Shown piece after piece: positions 14,837 to 23,593 of a stretch of 36,076 nt of DNA; the stretch's first letter is position 1; each line of letters starts with the position of its first letter. The stretch comes from Campylobacterales bacterium. GTDB taxonomy: Bacteria > Campylobacterota > Campylobacteria > Campylobacterales > Sulfurimonadaceae. Both the position numbers and the translations under genes were made by a program. The notes under the pieces are model-generated. The model was not told the origin of the DNA and searched no databases. It saw only the letters and a list, made by a program, of their open reading frames with translations. The DNA lies in contig JACXUG010000005.1 in assembly GCA_014764065.1 (NCBI GenBank), positions 1-36,076 on the forward strand. The letters run 5' to 3'.

Positions 14837-16684
14837 ATGTTACAGCTACGTCGTCTTCTTGTTGCCGTTATGCTCCTGGCTGCCGGGGCATTTGCCGCAC
14901 TCAACCAGACCATTTCCGTCGGTGCGTTCAGCAGCGCCGATGCTGCCAAGGCCTGTATTGCCGAGGTGAAGAAGCACCTGATGCAGGATCAGACCGTTGG
15001 CGCACTTCTTAACGAGGGGCGCTTCAGCTTCACCGTGGAGCCGGTCAAAGGGTTCTACCGCCCCGAACTGACCGGCTTTACCGACGAATCGGATCTTCAC
15101 GTTGTGATGACTGCTGTGAAGGGTGTTGTGCCCGACGCATACTATGTCACCCGCACCGCCGCCACCCTAGAGACACCAACCGCGCCTGCCGCGGCACCGG
15201 TCCCTGTCCAGGAGGAGGAAGGCATCTTCGTCGTTGATGAAACCGATGTCGTCGAGGAGGCTCCGGCCGTCGAAGCGCTCGAACTGCTCCCCGCAGCGGC
15301 GGCACCCGTGCCCACAACAGTGACACCGGAACCGAAGGGGCCGGCCACCGCGACTGTCGATACGGTACCCGCCCCCGTCGCCTCCACGGAGGTTACCGCC
15401 GGCAGTGATCTGCCCGAACCGCCCCTGGACGACACCTCCTCAATGCTGCTTTACAGCATCATACTGGCACTCGTCGCCCTGCTGATCCTGCTCTATATCG
15501 CCCGCAGAAAACGCCACACTTCCGACCTCTTCCCGCAGCATGAAAAAGTGAATTTCGAAGAGCTTGTGGAGAAGTTCGCCGCCACTTCGGCCGCCGAGCA
15601 TGCCCCTGAAACGGAAAGAGCCGCCGAAGCGCCGGAGGTACCCGAGACCGCGCCGGTAGAAGAGGAGTTCGAACCCGAACCGGCCGTCAAGATCGAAGAG
15701 ATCCCGTTCTACGAGGAAATGGCCGAGGAGCCGGCACCGGTCATATTCGAAACCTATGAAGAGGAGATGCCGGAAGCTGCCCAGGAAGCACCCGAAACAG
15801 CAGTGGAGGTTCCGGCCGCTCCGATTGCCCCTGCGAAAACCGTCACGCGTAAAAAACGCGAACTGCCGGAGGAGCTGGGTTCCGTCACCAAAGAGCGGCT
15901 GGCGGAATTCGCCGGAAACCGTATTTTGATCGCCGAAGACAACCTGATCAACCAGAAAGTGATCTCACGCTTGCTCGAGGGAAGCGGGATGGAGATCGTC
16001 ATCGCCAACAACGGCCGGGAAGCCCTGGATATGCTCAACGAAAACCCCGACTACGACATGGTCCTGATGGATGCCCACATGCCGGTCATGGACGGCTTCG
16101 AGGCGACGCGGGCCATCCGCGAAGACTCGCGTTTTGACGCCATTACGATTGTCGCGCTGAGCGGGGACGTCGGGGCCGACGATATCCGCAAGATGCGCGA
16201 AGCGGGCATGGAGGAACAACTGGCGAAACCGCTGCGTGTCGATGCCCTTTATGCGGTGATGTACCAGTACCTGAATCTTGCATCAGAAACGACTAAAGAG
16301 GAGGAAGAAGAGACGCTTCCGGAACTGAAAACCCACGGGGTGGATACGGCGCTCAACGCCGCGGTGGGCCTGGAGATCTGTGCCGGCGACAAAGAGATGT
16401 ACGCCGAGATCCTCGATGAGTTCGTCGCTTCCTACAACCAAGCTGACAATCTTGTCCATAGCTACATCCGGGCCAACGACGATAGCAAGCTCGTCGCCTT
16501 CATGCTCGACATCAAGGGGGTCGCGTCCAATATCGGAGCCGACGCCCTTGCCGAGGCGGCGGAAACACTTCGCGAGGCGGTACTCATCAACCGGGTCAAT
16601 GCGTACGTTAAACTCTCAGACGCCTTCGCCACGACGCTGCACAAAACGATGGCAGCCATCGAAAGCTTCAAAACAACCCTCTAG
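14837..16684 (+). CDS. Membrane-anchored SPOR-like / receiver / HPt-like signalling protein
   Basis: 615 residues. Order seen: signal/anchor (1-21), a SPOR-like periplasmic domain (about 22-110, QTISVGAFSSADAAKACIAE), an Ala/Pro/Val-rich linker (about 110-200), one membrane helix (about 203-222), a Glu/Pro/Ala-rich cytoplasmic linker (about 235-345), a receiver domain (361-480) and a C-terminal HPt-like helical bundle (about 500-615). The receiver has all expected residues: E367/D368, phospho-acceptor D412, S442, K464. In the HPt motif, usually H-x-L-K-G, the His position is L557 (MLDIKG), so this module cannot accept phosphate in the usual way. No histidine kinase domain is present. Single gene behind the mla operon; the SPOR-like domain suggests contact with peptidoglycan or envelope. 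Function unknown. Confidence 0.85.
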   Translation: MLQLRRLLVAVMLLAAGAFAALNQTISVGAFSSADAAKACIAEVKKHLMQDQTVGALLNEGRFSFTVEPVKGFYRPELTGFTDESDLHVVMTAVKGVVPDAYYVTRTAATLETPTAPAAAPVPVQEEEGIFVVDETDVVEEAPAVEALELLPAAAAPVPTTVTPEPKGPATATVDTVPAPVASTEVTAGSDLPEPPLDDTSSMLLYSIILALVALLILLYIARRKRHTSDLFPQHEKVNFEELVEKFAATSAAEHAPETERAAEAPEVPETAPVEEEFEPEPAVKIEEIPFYEEMAEEPAPVIFETYEEEMPEAAQEAPETAVEVPAAPIAPAKTVTRKKRELPEELGSVTKERLAEFAGNRILIAEDNLINQKVISRLLEGSGMEIVIANNGREALDMLNENPDYDMVLMDAHMPVMDGFEATRAIREDSRFDAITIVALSGDVGADDIRKMREAGMEEQLAKPLRVDALYAVMYQYLNLASETTKEEEEETLPELKTHGVDTALNAAVGLEICAGDKEMYAEILDEFVASYNQADNLVHSYIRANDDSKLVAFMLDIKGVASNIGADALAEAAETLREAVLINRVNAYVKLSDAFATTLHKTMAAIESFKTTL

Positions 16685-16699
16685 CCTACTCTCTTTCCT

Positions 16700-16714
16700 G
16701 CGCACTTCGTGCGC
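16700..16714. terminator. Possible bidirectional hairpin between convergent genes
   Basis: GCGCAC-TTC-GTGCGC, a perfect 6-bp stem with a three-base loop, lies 16 bases after the stop of the signalling gene and 42 bases after the end of hemH on the other strand. No clear T-run follows on either side, so efficiency is doubtful. Confidence 0.35.
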
Positions 16715-16755
16715 GCCACCATTCACATCATTTTGCTTTCAGTGCTTTTAAGTTT

Positions 16756-17709
16756 TCAGGAACGCATTTTCGTATAGAGCGAGGCCAGCGCCTCGACAAA
16801 GAGCGGGTGATCGTTGGGACAGGCGGCGACGCGGTAATCCTCATACCCCAGCTCCTCGGCCACTTCGCGGTACTCCATATCGAGCTCGTAGAGGGTCTCG
16901 GAGTTGTCGATCGTAAAGGCGATCGGGAAAACGAGCACCTTTTTGCGCTCCAGGCTTTCGAGCTTCTGCTCCAGGGAGGGTTCCAGCCACTTTAAAGGAC
17001 CGACCTTGGACTGGTAGGCGATATGGATGTCGGCAAAGGAGAGGCCCGCCGCTTCGAGCATCGGTTTGAGCAGCGCGACGTGTTCGTTGACATGGTGCTG
17101 GTAGGGGTCGCCATTGTCGACGATCTTCTGCGGGAGCCCGTGCGCTGAGAAGATCAGCTCAAACGCCCCCGTGTCCGCCCCGGCCATCGCCTCGCGGATA
17201 CGGTCGATGACGACCGCGTTGTAGGTCGCACTGGTGTAAAAATGCTTGATCTCCGTCACGAGGGCCTTCAGCCCCAATGCGTGCATCCGGGCTTCGTAAT
17301 CCTCCAGGGAAGACTTGGTCGTCGTCGTCGAGTAGTGCGGGTAGAGCGGGATCAGGTAGACATGTGTTACCCCTTCCGCCTTCAGGCACTCGATGGAAAC
17401 GTCCGCAAAAGGGGGCGTATAGCGCATAGCAAAATCGACGATAACATCTTCGCCCAGTTTCGTCTGCAGCGCCGAAACGAGCCTCTTCGTGATGCCGACA
17501 ATCGGCGATTTTCCGCCAAGCTTCTGGTAGACCTCCTGCGCGCTCTTTGTGCGGTTCGAGGTAATGACGCTGGCAATGAAACGGCGCAGCAGGCCGCTCT
17601 TCATCGTCAGAATGTTGGGGTCGTTGAACATGTTGTGCAGGAAGGTCTGGACCTCGTAGAGGTCGTTCGGACCTCCCATATTAAGCAATATGACTGCATT
17701 TTTTGCCAT
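16756..17709 (-). CDS. hemH: Ferrochelatase
   Basis: Inserts Fe2+ into protoporphyrin IX (or, in coproporphyrin-dependent bacteria, into coproporphyrin), the last insertion step of haem synthesis. 317 residues, usual length. Seen: NMGGPNDLYEV at the N-terminus, IPLYPHYSTTTT, the catalytic H190 in FSAHGLP and E271 in the NSETLYELD motif. Start at ATG 17709 with AAGG seven bases upstream; it overlaps the stop of the preceding hydrolase gene. A GTG two codons upstream is possible. Last gene of the MnmC2-like/lipoprotein/hydrolase/hemH run; no functional link to those is evident. Confidence 0.95.
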   Translation of the reverse strand: MAKNAVILLNMGGPNDLYEVQTFLHNMFNDPNILTMKSGLLRRFIASVITSNRTKSAQEVYQKLGGKSPIVGITKRLVSALQTKLGEDVIVDFAMRYTPPFADVSIECLKAEGVTHVYLIPLYPHYSTTTTKSSLEDYEARMHALGLKALVTEIKHFYTSATYNAVVIDRIREAMAGADTGAFELIFSAHGLPQKIVDNGDPYQHHVNEHVALLKPMLEAAGLSFADIHIAYQSKVGPLKWLEPSLEQKLESLERKKVLVFPIAFTIDNSETLYELDMEYREVAEELGYEDYRVAACPNDHPLFVEALASLYTKMRS

Positions 17710-18478
17710 CAGCACACCTTTGAGACGTCGGCAATGAAACGTTCGCAGCCGAGTATTTCTGCATGATTGTACCCGCTGTATACTTTATGGACAGCTAACA
17801 ACAGCGCCTTCTCCTTCAGCGCAAGGCTCTGCTCAAGCGGCACGATCTCGTCGTCCCAGCTGGCATAGATGCTCACCGGCGCACTGACACCGCCGAGAAA
17901 ACGGGCTGTTTCGAAACGGCGCGCATCAGCCACCCGGGAAAGAAGGGCACCCTGCGGCGCGCAAGGGAGGGAATATCGTAAAAAAGGTGCGACAAGGATA
18001 AGCCGTGTCACGTCGGTGCGCGAAGCGGCATAGGCGGCCACGCTGCCGCCGAGGCTGTAGCCCATCAGCATCAGCGGGCCGAAACGCTCTTTGGCATAGG
18101 TCACCAGCGCAACGGCATCCTCGAGCAGAACGCGTTCGCCGGGTCTGCCGCCGCTGCAGCCGTAACCGCGGTAGTTGAACGCGATGATGCGCCAGTCGGG
18201 GAAACGCTCGCTGAGCTTGCCAACCAGCGCCACGCTGTCCTGCTCCTTCCCGCCGAAGTAGAAGATGGTGCAGCGGGGAGATTCCGGCTCGTACACGATG
18301 CCCTCGAGCACGATGTTGCCGCCGCGTACCTGCCAAGCCCCCGGAAGCGCTCCGGGTGCAGGTGGAACGCGTCGCGCTTGGGGTAATAGACAGGGGCGAA
18401 AAACAGCCGCGGCCACACAAGGAATAGCACAGCCCAAAGCAGTACGAAGATGCCGATGACTGTCAGGACAACCGTCAC
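17709..18478 (-). pseudogene. Membrane-anchored alpha/beta hydrolase, frameshifted
   Basis: GTG start at 18478 (AGGG upstream) overlapping the stop of the lipoprotein gene (GTGA). The first 46 codons give a membrane anchor (about 5-23) and FFAPVYYPKRDAFHLHPERFRG. The frame then breaks at a C5 run on the plus strand (18338-18342). One extra G on the coding strand would join it to AWQVRGGNIVLEGIVYEPE and the rest of an intact alpha/beta hydrolase: FNYRGYGCSGG, the nucleophile elbow GYSLGGS, Asp in SWDDEIVPL and the final His in GYNHAEI. This is the BEM46/YfhR-like architecture. Everything except one base is intact, so a sequencing error or a very recent mutation is likely. If the frame is real, only an anchor peptide is made. 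Confidence 0.7.
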
Positions 18479-19512
18479 TGAAGTCCCTCGAAACTGCCGG
18501 TCTCGAAGCAGGCACGCTGCCGCAGCAGGGCGTAAACCGGATCATCCACCGCCGCTTCGTGGGCACCGATCGCAGCACCCTCGGCATCGTGGTATGTTGC
18601 GGCATAGAAGGATTTCCACTGCACGCCCTCCTGCAGGCCGAGCTGACCGTACGTATCGACGAAATCACCGTAGGAGGGGTCGTCCGTGGCCGTGACGGCG
18701 CGGATGCTGGCGGGATCGGCAAAGGGCGGCGTGTCGGTAATCCAGTCGGCGACCGTCCCCGCAGCGGGCACGTCGTCGGGGACGTCGTAAATGCCTGCGA
18801 GCATGCAGACATGCCCTACACCGAAGAACTTAGAGAGGTAGAGCGCCTGCCCCGCCCCCTGCGAATGGCCGCCGGCGTAAAGGTTTTCCCACGCCACGCC
18901 GTCTGTGCCGACGACCGTCACGGGGAAATGGAACCCGTTGGATTCGAAATACGCGACGAGCCGCTGCAGGCGCGGGATGACGGCGTCGGCAGTAGGCACG
19001 TCGACGACGGCCGAGAGGTCCACGCCGGTCAGCTTCTCCTCTCTCACCCTCCCCGCGCAGTTGTTGACCTCGGGGTGGCCGCCGCACTCGGTCGTGCCGT
19101 TGACGAGGTATCGGTTGTGGTAGGCGACGTTCAGCACGACGAAACCGTTCTGCGCCGCTTCGTGCATAAAGGTCTCGGAGGAGAAAAGGCCGCTCTCCTG
19201 GTTGTAGGGGCGGCCGAAGGTCCCGACCATATGCACATAGACCCCTTTGACGCTGCTCCCTTCCGGCGGGAAAACGGCGCTGTGGTATCCGAACCCCAGC
19301 TGCTGGTCCTGCAGCGTCGCCGTCCCGAAGCGGTCGCGGGCGGCAGGATCGAGGCGCGAAGGGCGCACGGCACAGAGCAGCGTCCCGTCGTCAAGGGTCT
19401 TGCTGGCATCGCAAAGCGCGGCGGAAGGCTGGTAAAAGGCGTCTGCAGTGCTGCTGCTCCCGCACCCCTGCATCAGAACCGCCGCCACGATAAACGGAAG
19501 GAACGTTTTCAT
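18475..19512 (-). CDS. Putative lipoprotein with alpha/beta-hydrolase (esterase-like) domain
   Basis: 345 residues. Lipoprotein-type signal with C17 (VLMQGC) as probable lipidated Cys, then a Ser/Thr linker. A nucleophile-elbow motif GGHSQG places Ser at 217; GFVVLNVAYHNRY and HDAEGAAIGAHEA contribute other conserved-looking residues. Substrate unknown. Start: ATG 19512 begins the signal sequence; an alternative ATG at 19533 overlaps the upstream stop (ATGA) and would add seven residues to the n-region. Followed by a second hydrolase gene with a 4-base overlap, suggesting a pair of envelope hydrolases. Confidence 0.75.
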   Translation of the reverse strand: MKTFLPFIVAAVLMQGCGSSSTADAFYQPSAALCDASKTLDDGTLLCAVRPSRLDPAARDRFGTATLQDQQLGFGYHSAVFPPEGSSVKGVYVHMVGTFGRPYNQESGLFSSETFMHEAAQNGFVVLNVAYHNRYLVNGTTECGGHPEVNNCAGRVREEKLTGVDLSAVVDVPTADAVIPRLQRLVAYFESNGFHFPVTVVGTDGVAWENLYAGGHSQGAGQALYLSKFFGVGHVCMLAGIYDVPDDVPAAGTVADWITDTPPFADPASIRAVTATDDPSYGDFVDTYGQLGLQEGVQWKSFYAATYHDAEGAAIGAHEAAVDDPVYALLRQRACFETGSFEGLQ

Positions 19513-19529
19513 AGCCCTATTGTAGCAGA

Positions 19530-20654
19530 TCATTTCCCGACCCGTTTCGCCCAGCGGTGGAGGAAACGGGTTGGGTCCAGGGCCTCCGGAACCGCCTTCC
19601 CCTCCAGCAGTGACTCGGCCAGGGTGCGGGCGAGCAGCGGCCCCATGACGAAGCCGTAGCCGCCGGTGCCGTTGATCATGTAGAGCCCGGGGTGGTAGAC
19701 GAGCGACGCCGCATCGGTTTTGGCGCCCTTTGCCAGCCCAGGAGCCGCCAGCAGCGACGCCTCGGCATCGGCGACCTTTCCTACCAGCGGGTAGTAGTCG
19801 TTGGAGCCCGAACGCAGGCCAGTGTAGTCTTTAAGGACTTCGACATGTTCCAATCTGACTGTTTTGGCCGCTTTCGCCAGCAGTTCCGCCCGGCCAGCTT
19901 CGACGTCATAGGGCTCCGTCGCCGTCTGCGGATCGTAGTGCACGTCGTGCGTCGCCCCGATGGCCCCCTCCCCGTTCGCGCCGGTCGCGGCGATGGAGAC
20001 GTACTGGTGCAGGTGGCACGGCAGGGGCGTTGACGTTTTGATATCGACACGGTGCCCCCAGACGGCACGCAGCGCGATATGCGGCATCGCAACGACGGGA
20101 CGGTACGCCCCCGTCGCCAGGACGACCCTCTTTGCACGGATCGTTCCAACCGACCAGACTCCGTCGTCATATTTTATGATATTAATATCATCCAATATAA
20201 AGTCGGAAGCCTCCGCCAGCCGCGCGCAGACTCCCTGGGCGTTGACCAGACCGCTGCGGGCCAGGAGAACGTGCTCGAACGCCTTCGTCTCCTCCGTCAT
20301 CGGCGCCTCGGGCATCGCTGAGAGCATCGGCAGATCCGTCGTCTCCTTGAACGCCCTCACCTTTTCATTCTCGTCCCCGTACTTGGCAAAATGAATCAGG
20401 GGCGCGATGCGGATAAGCTCGGGGAAACGGCGCTCGTAAAAATCGAGCGAGAAAAGATAGCTCTCCTCCATCAGCGTCTTGAGCGGGCCGCCCTTGGAGA
20501 ACTTCGGCGAAACGAAAGCCCCTGCCGCACCGCTGCCGCCCGCGGCGATCCCTTCGCGGTCGATGAGGGCGACTTTCTCGCCCCCCTGCGTCAAAAAATA
20601 CGCCGTCGCGCAGCCGTTGATACCAGCGCCGATAATGGCCGTGTCGTAGGTCAA
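19530..20654 (-). CDS. FAD-dependent oxidoreductase, DAO family, MnmC C-domain-like
   Basis: 374 residues. N-terminal Rossmann motif GAGINGCATAY, Glu/Asp-type ALIDRE strand end, GGSGAAGAFVSPKFSKGG, and C-terminal blocks GLRSGSNDYYPLVGKV and GTGGYGFVMGPLLARTLAE. The last two and the SGxxGAxxSPK block resemble the oxidase domain of MnmC (MnmC2), which removes the carboxymethyl group from cmnm5U34 in tRNA; there is no fused methyltransferase domain. Other DAO members (glycine oxidase, amino acid dehydrogenase) remain possible. Start: TTG at 20654 with AAGGAG four bases upstream begins the protein just before the FAD fold; upstream ATGs in frame (20741 and others) would add a non-conserved-looking tail. 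-10-like TACACT on the minus strand at 20678-20683. Confidence 0.8.
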   Translation of the reverse strand: MTYDTAIIGAGINGCATAYFLTQGGEKVALIDREGIAAGGSGAAGAFVSPKFSKGGPLKTLMEESYLFSLDFYERRFPELIRIAPLIHFAKYGDENEKVRAFKETTDLPMLSAMPEAPMTEETKAFEHVLLARSGLVNAQGVCARLAEASDFILDDINIIKYDDGVWSVGTIRAKRVVLATGAYRPVVAMPHIALRAVWGHRVDIKTSTPLPCHLHQYVSIAATGANGEGAIGATHDVHYDPQTATEPYDVEAGRAELLAKAAKTVRLEHVEVLKDYTGLRSGSNDYYPLVGKVADAEASLLAAPGLAKGAKTDAASLVYHPGLYMINGTGGYGFVMGPLLARTLAESLLEGKAVPEALDPTRFLHRWAKRVGK

Positions 20655-20720
20655 ACAGCTCCTTTTACTTTTGCCATAGTGTAACGAAACTCCGTTCAAT
20701 CCGGGCATAGAGGTGCCCAG

Positions 20721-20747
20721 CATTTCAATGCCATGAAACATTTCAAT
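20721..20747. repeat. Two 9-bp direct repeats upstream of MnmC2-like gene
   Basis: CATTTCAAT occurs at 20721-20729 and 20739-20747, 18 bases apart (start to start), with ATGAAA between them. They lie 38-64 bases upstream of the probable -10 element on the minus strand. Spacing near two helical turns would suit a regulator binding one face of the DNA. Weak evidence. Confidence 0.3.
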
Positions 20748-20822
20748 ATTTCACAGAATAACATGGTATTTTACATTCTACTGTGCAGGACTTAAAAATA
20801 CACCCTTTTGTATAGGAATAGC

Positions 20823-20915
20823 ATGGAGGGCGCAGAAGTGAGTGGCGCGGCTAGAAAGCGTCGAAGCTTTGTACCGGCGGCGGGACGCAAGGAGCGAACC
20901 GACGTCTTAAGATAG
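20823..20915 (+). other. Possible 30-codon ORF / structured intergenic segment
   Basis: ATG 20823 with AGGA five bases upstream opens a 30-codon frame ending TAG at 20915, directly abutting the end of mog on the other strand. The peptide is basic and low in complexity (Ala/Arg/Lys/Gly). The DNA also contains CGTCG and CGACG arms that could enclose a structure, so it may be an RNA or a repeat-like extragenic element. The rest of the 20655-20915 gap holds the AT-rich promoter region of the MnmC2-like gene. Confidence 0.2.
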
Positions 20916-21449
<534 letters not shown>

Positions 21450-21450
21450 A

Positions 21451-21963
21451 TTATGCTCCTTGCAAAAAGTGGTTGTACTCTTTAAAATAGTATATAGTCG
21501 CGTAGGGGCTGAAGAACGCCCGGGCCGCATCAGCATCGATGACGGCGTCTTTTCCGCCGAGGTAGACCTCGATATGCACCCCGCGTTCGTTCAGCTCACG
21601 CAGCAGCTTTTCGGGCCAGGGGAATCCCAGCAGCTCTTCGAGCGCCACCTCACCCTCGTCGTAGACGGTGACATCCCTGACAGGATACGGCGCAAAACAG
21701 CTCTCGATAAAACGCGCGCGGTACGCCGCGCTGTCGCGCTTGTACCCCTTCATTTGCAGCCGCTTGAAACTGTCGGGCTTATTGCAGAAATAGGCCGGGG
21801 AAAAGAGCTGCATCGTATCGATCCGCCTGTCGCTCTGCAGCACGTTGTAGAGCGCCTTGATGGCCCCGTAGCTGAACCCCGCGACCGTGAAATCGTTTTG
21901 CAGCAGCCACGGCGCAAAGAAGTCCGATTCGTCTTTGAGACAGAAACCGCTATAAAACCGCAT
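21451..21963 (-). CDS. bioV: Pimeloyl-ACP methyl ester esterase, BioV type
   Basis: Removes the methyl group from pimeloyl-ACP methyl ester to end pimelate synthesis for biotin; BioV is the Helicobacter/Campylobacterota form of the BioH function. 170 residues, a compact alpha/beta hydrolase. N-terminus MRFYSGFCLKDE, nucleophile S31 in AGFSYGAIKA, then LQLFSPAYF-like block, D139 in LGGKDAVID and H165 near the C-terminus (EYNHFLQ). Start at 21963 overlaps the ftsH-like stop by 14 bases; the longer frame from 22086 lies wholly inside that gene and is rejected. Confidence 0.87.
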   Translation of the reverse strand: MRFYSGFCLKDESDFFAPWLLQNDFTVAGFSYGAIKALYNVLQSDRRIDTMQLFSPAYFCNKPDSFKRLQMKGYKRDSAAYRARFIESCFAPYPVRDVTVYDEGEVALEELLGFPWPEKLLRELNERGVHIEVYLGGKDAVIDADAARAFFSPYATIYYFKEYNHFLQGA

Positions 21964-23593
21964 CGATCCGAGCTTTGATCTCCTCTTTGGAGATGCTTTC
22001 GCGCTCCAGCAGCACGTCGACGATCCCGTCCACCAGGGCGGTTTTGCCCTCCAGCAGTGCCCGCGTCTCCGTCTCGAGGCGTTCAAGCATCTGCGGCAGC
22101 GCCTCCTGTGGCGGCAGGAGCGAATCGCCCATGCCGTACTCGAAGAGCATAGCCTTGGCCAGCGTCAGTGCGGCGTTGATGTCATCCTTTGCGCTGGAAG
22201 TGTGCTCACGGTAGCGGATGTCACACATGATCTTGCCGGCGAGCAGCATACGGATGTGCGACTCGATCTCGTGGCGCATCAGCGGCTCGGAGAGGGCCGG
22301 ACGGATGCTCTCGCTCCCCAGCATGACTTTCTCGAAAGGAAGGTCGAACCAGGTGGCGGCAACGGCTTTGGCGGCCAGGTAGGTCGCCCGGCACTCTTTC
22401 TGCTCGTCGTTGAGGATCGGCAGGCGCTTCTTGCCGTAGGCGACTTTGTCCTTGACGGCCAGGATGTCCTCCATGCGGACATGGATCTGGCGATGGCGCA
22501 GGGAGTGGAGCGCCGCTTCGTTGACCAGGGCCGCCAGTGCCGCCCCGTTGAAACCGACGGTGATCTCCGCGATGGCTTTTGCGTCGACGCTGTGGGGGAT
22601 CTTCTCCAGGTACTTGGCGATGATCGCTTCGCGCTCGTGTGGCGTCGGCAGGTCCACGAAGATGCGGCGGTCGAAACGGCCTGCGCGTAAGAGCGCCGGG
22701 TCAAGGACCTCGATCTTGTTCGTCGCGGCGATAACGATGATACCGCTGGAGTCAGTAAAGCCGTCCATCTCGGTGAGCAGCTGGTTCAGGGTCGCTTCGC
22801 GCTCCTCGTTGCCGCCGCCTTCGCGCACCTTTCCGACGGCGTCGATCTCGTCAATAAAGATGATCGCCGGGGCGTTGGAAGCGGCGGCACGGAAGAGCTC
22901 GCTGACCCGTTTGGCCCCCATCCCGACGTAGATGTGGACGAAGGAGGAGGCACTCTGGTAGTAAAAGGGCGCGTTCGCCTCGGCGGCGACCGCCTTGGCG
23001 ATCATCGTCTTACCGACACCCGGGGGGCCGACCAGCAGGACACCCTTGGGCAGGCGCGCCCCGAAACTGCGGTAGCGCTGGGGGTTTTTGAGGAAGTCGA
23101 TGATCTCTTCAAGCTCCTCCTTGACATCGCTGATACCGCCGATGTCGCTGAACGTCACGTCGGAGACGACCGGCTGGACACGGTAGGTCTGTTCCGGCGA
23201 GCCCGCTCCCTGTGCCGACCTGACCGGCGCACCCGGGAAGCGGCGGTGCTTCATCCAATAGCGCAGCAGCAACGACGCCGCCCCCAGGATAATGATGAGG
23301 CTCAGAATGGCGATCACGACGGCGCCTCCCTCCTCCGTTTTCACGACGTAGGCATTGAAGGTCCCGGCGGGCACCTGGGACTTGATGATGCTCAAACGCC
23401 CCTCCGCGCTTCGCAGCAGGTAGGAGTTTTCCCGTTCGACGACCTGCTTCAGATCGCCCGAGGCGATCAGCGTGTTGAGCTGGTCACGGCTGATCGGCTT
23501 GGTGGTATCGCGCAGGAACGCAAAAAGGGTCAGTGCGAGGAGCAGGACCGCCGAGGCGGCGATGATCCACTTGGCTTTGTCAGACGACTGCAT
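21950..23593 (-). CDS. FtsH-like AAA+ membrane protein lacking the protease zinc motif
   Basis: 547 residues. Two membrane segments (about 8-26 and 94-115) flank a short periplasmic part, as in FtsH. AAA domain: Walker A GPPGVGKT (about 188-195), pore motif SSFVHIYVGMGA, Walker B IIFIDEIDAVG, and the second region of homology through ATNKIEVLDPALLRAGRFDRR. In the C-terminal M41-like domain the place of HEXXH reads YLAAKAV (Y405 onward), with no His or Glu, while the later SAKDDINAAL segment corresponding to the third zinc ligand region is kept. It should therefore unfold or remodel membrane proteins without cleaving them. Shorter than true FtsH (about 640). Start at 23593 overlaps the mtaB stop by 14 bases. 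A true ftsH is presumably elsewhere in the genome. Confidence 0.88.
   Translation of the reverse strand: MQSSDKAKWIIAASAVLLLALTLFAFLRDTTKPISRDQLNTLIASGDLKQVVERENSYLLRSAEGRLSIIKSQVPAGTFNAYVVKTEEGGAVVIAILSLIIILGAASLLLRYWMKHRRFPGAPVRSAQGAGSPEQTYRVQPVVSDVTFSDIGGISDVKEELEEIIDFLKNPQRYRSFGARLPKGVLLVGPPGVGKTMIAKAVAAEANAPFYYQSASSFVHIYVGMGAKRVSELFRAAASNAPAIIFIDEIDAVGKVREGGGNEEREATLNQLLTEMDGFTDSSGIIVIAATNKIEVLDPALLRAGRFDRRIFVDLPTPHEREAIIAKYLEKIPHSVDAKAIAEITVGFNGAALAALVNEAALHSLRHRQIHVRMEDILAVKDKVAYGKKRLPILNDEQKECRATYLAAKAVAATWFDLPFEKVMLGSESIRPALSEPLMRHEIESHIRMLLAGKIMCDIRYREHTSSAKDDINAALTLAKAMLFEYGMGDSLLPPQEALPQMLERLETETRALLEGKTALVDGIVDVLLERESISKEEIKARIDAVL

Noticed and set aside
21950-23593. HEIESH in the FtsH-like C-terminus as a possible zinc site
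   Set aside because: It has three residues between Glu and His (HEXXXH) and lies in the helix that follows the protease motif in FtsH, not at the HEXXH position, which reads YLAAKAV.
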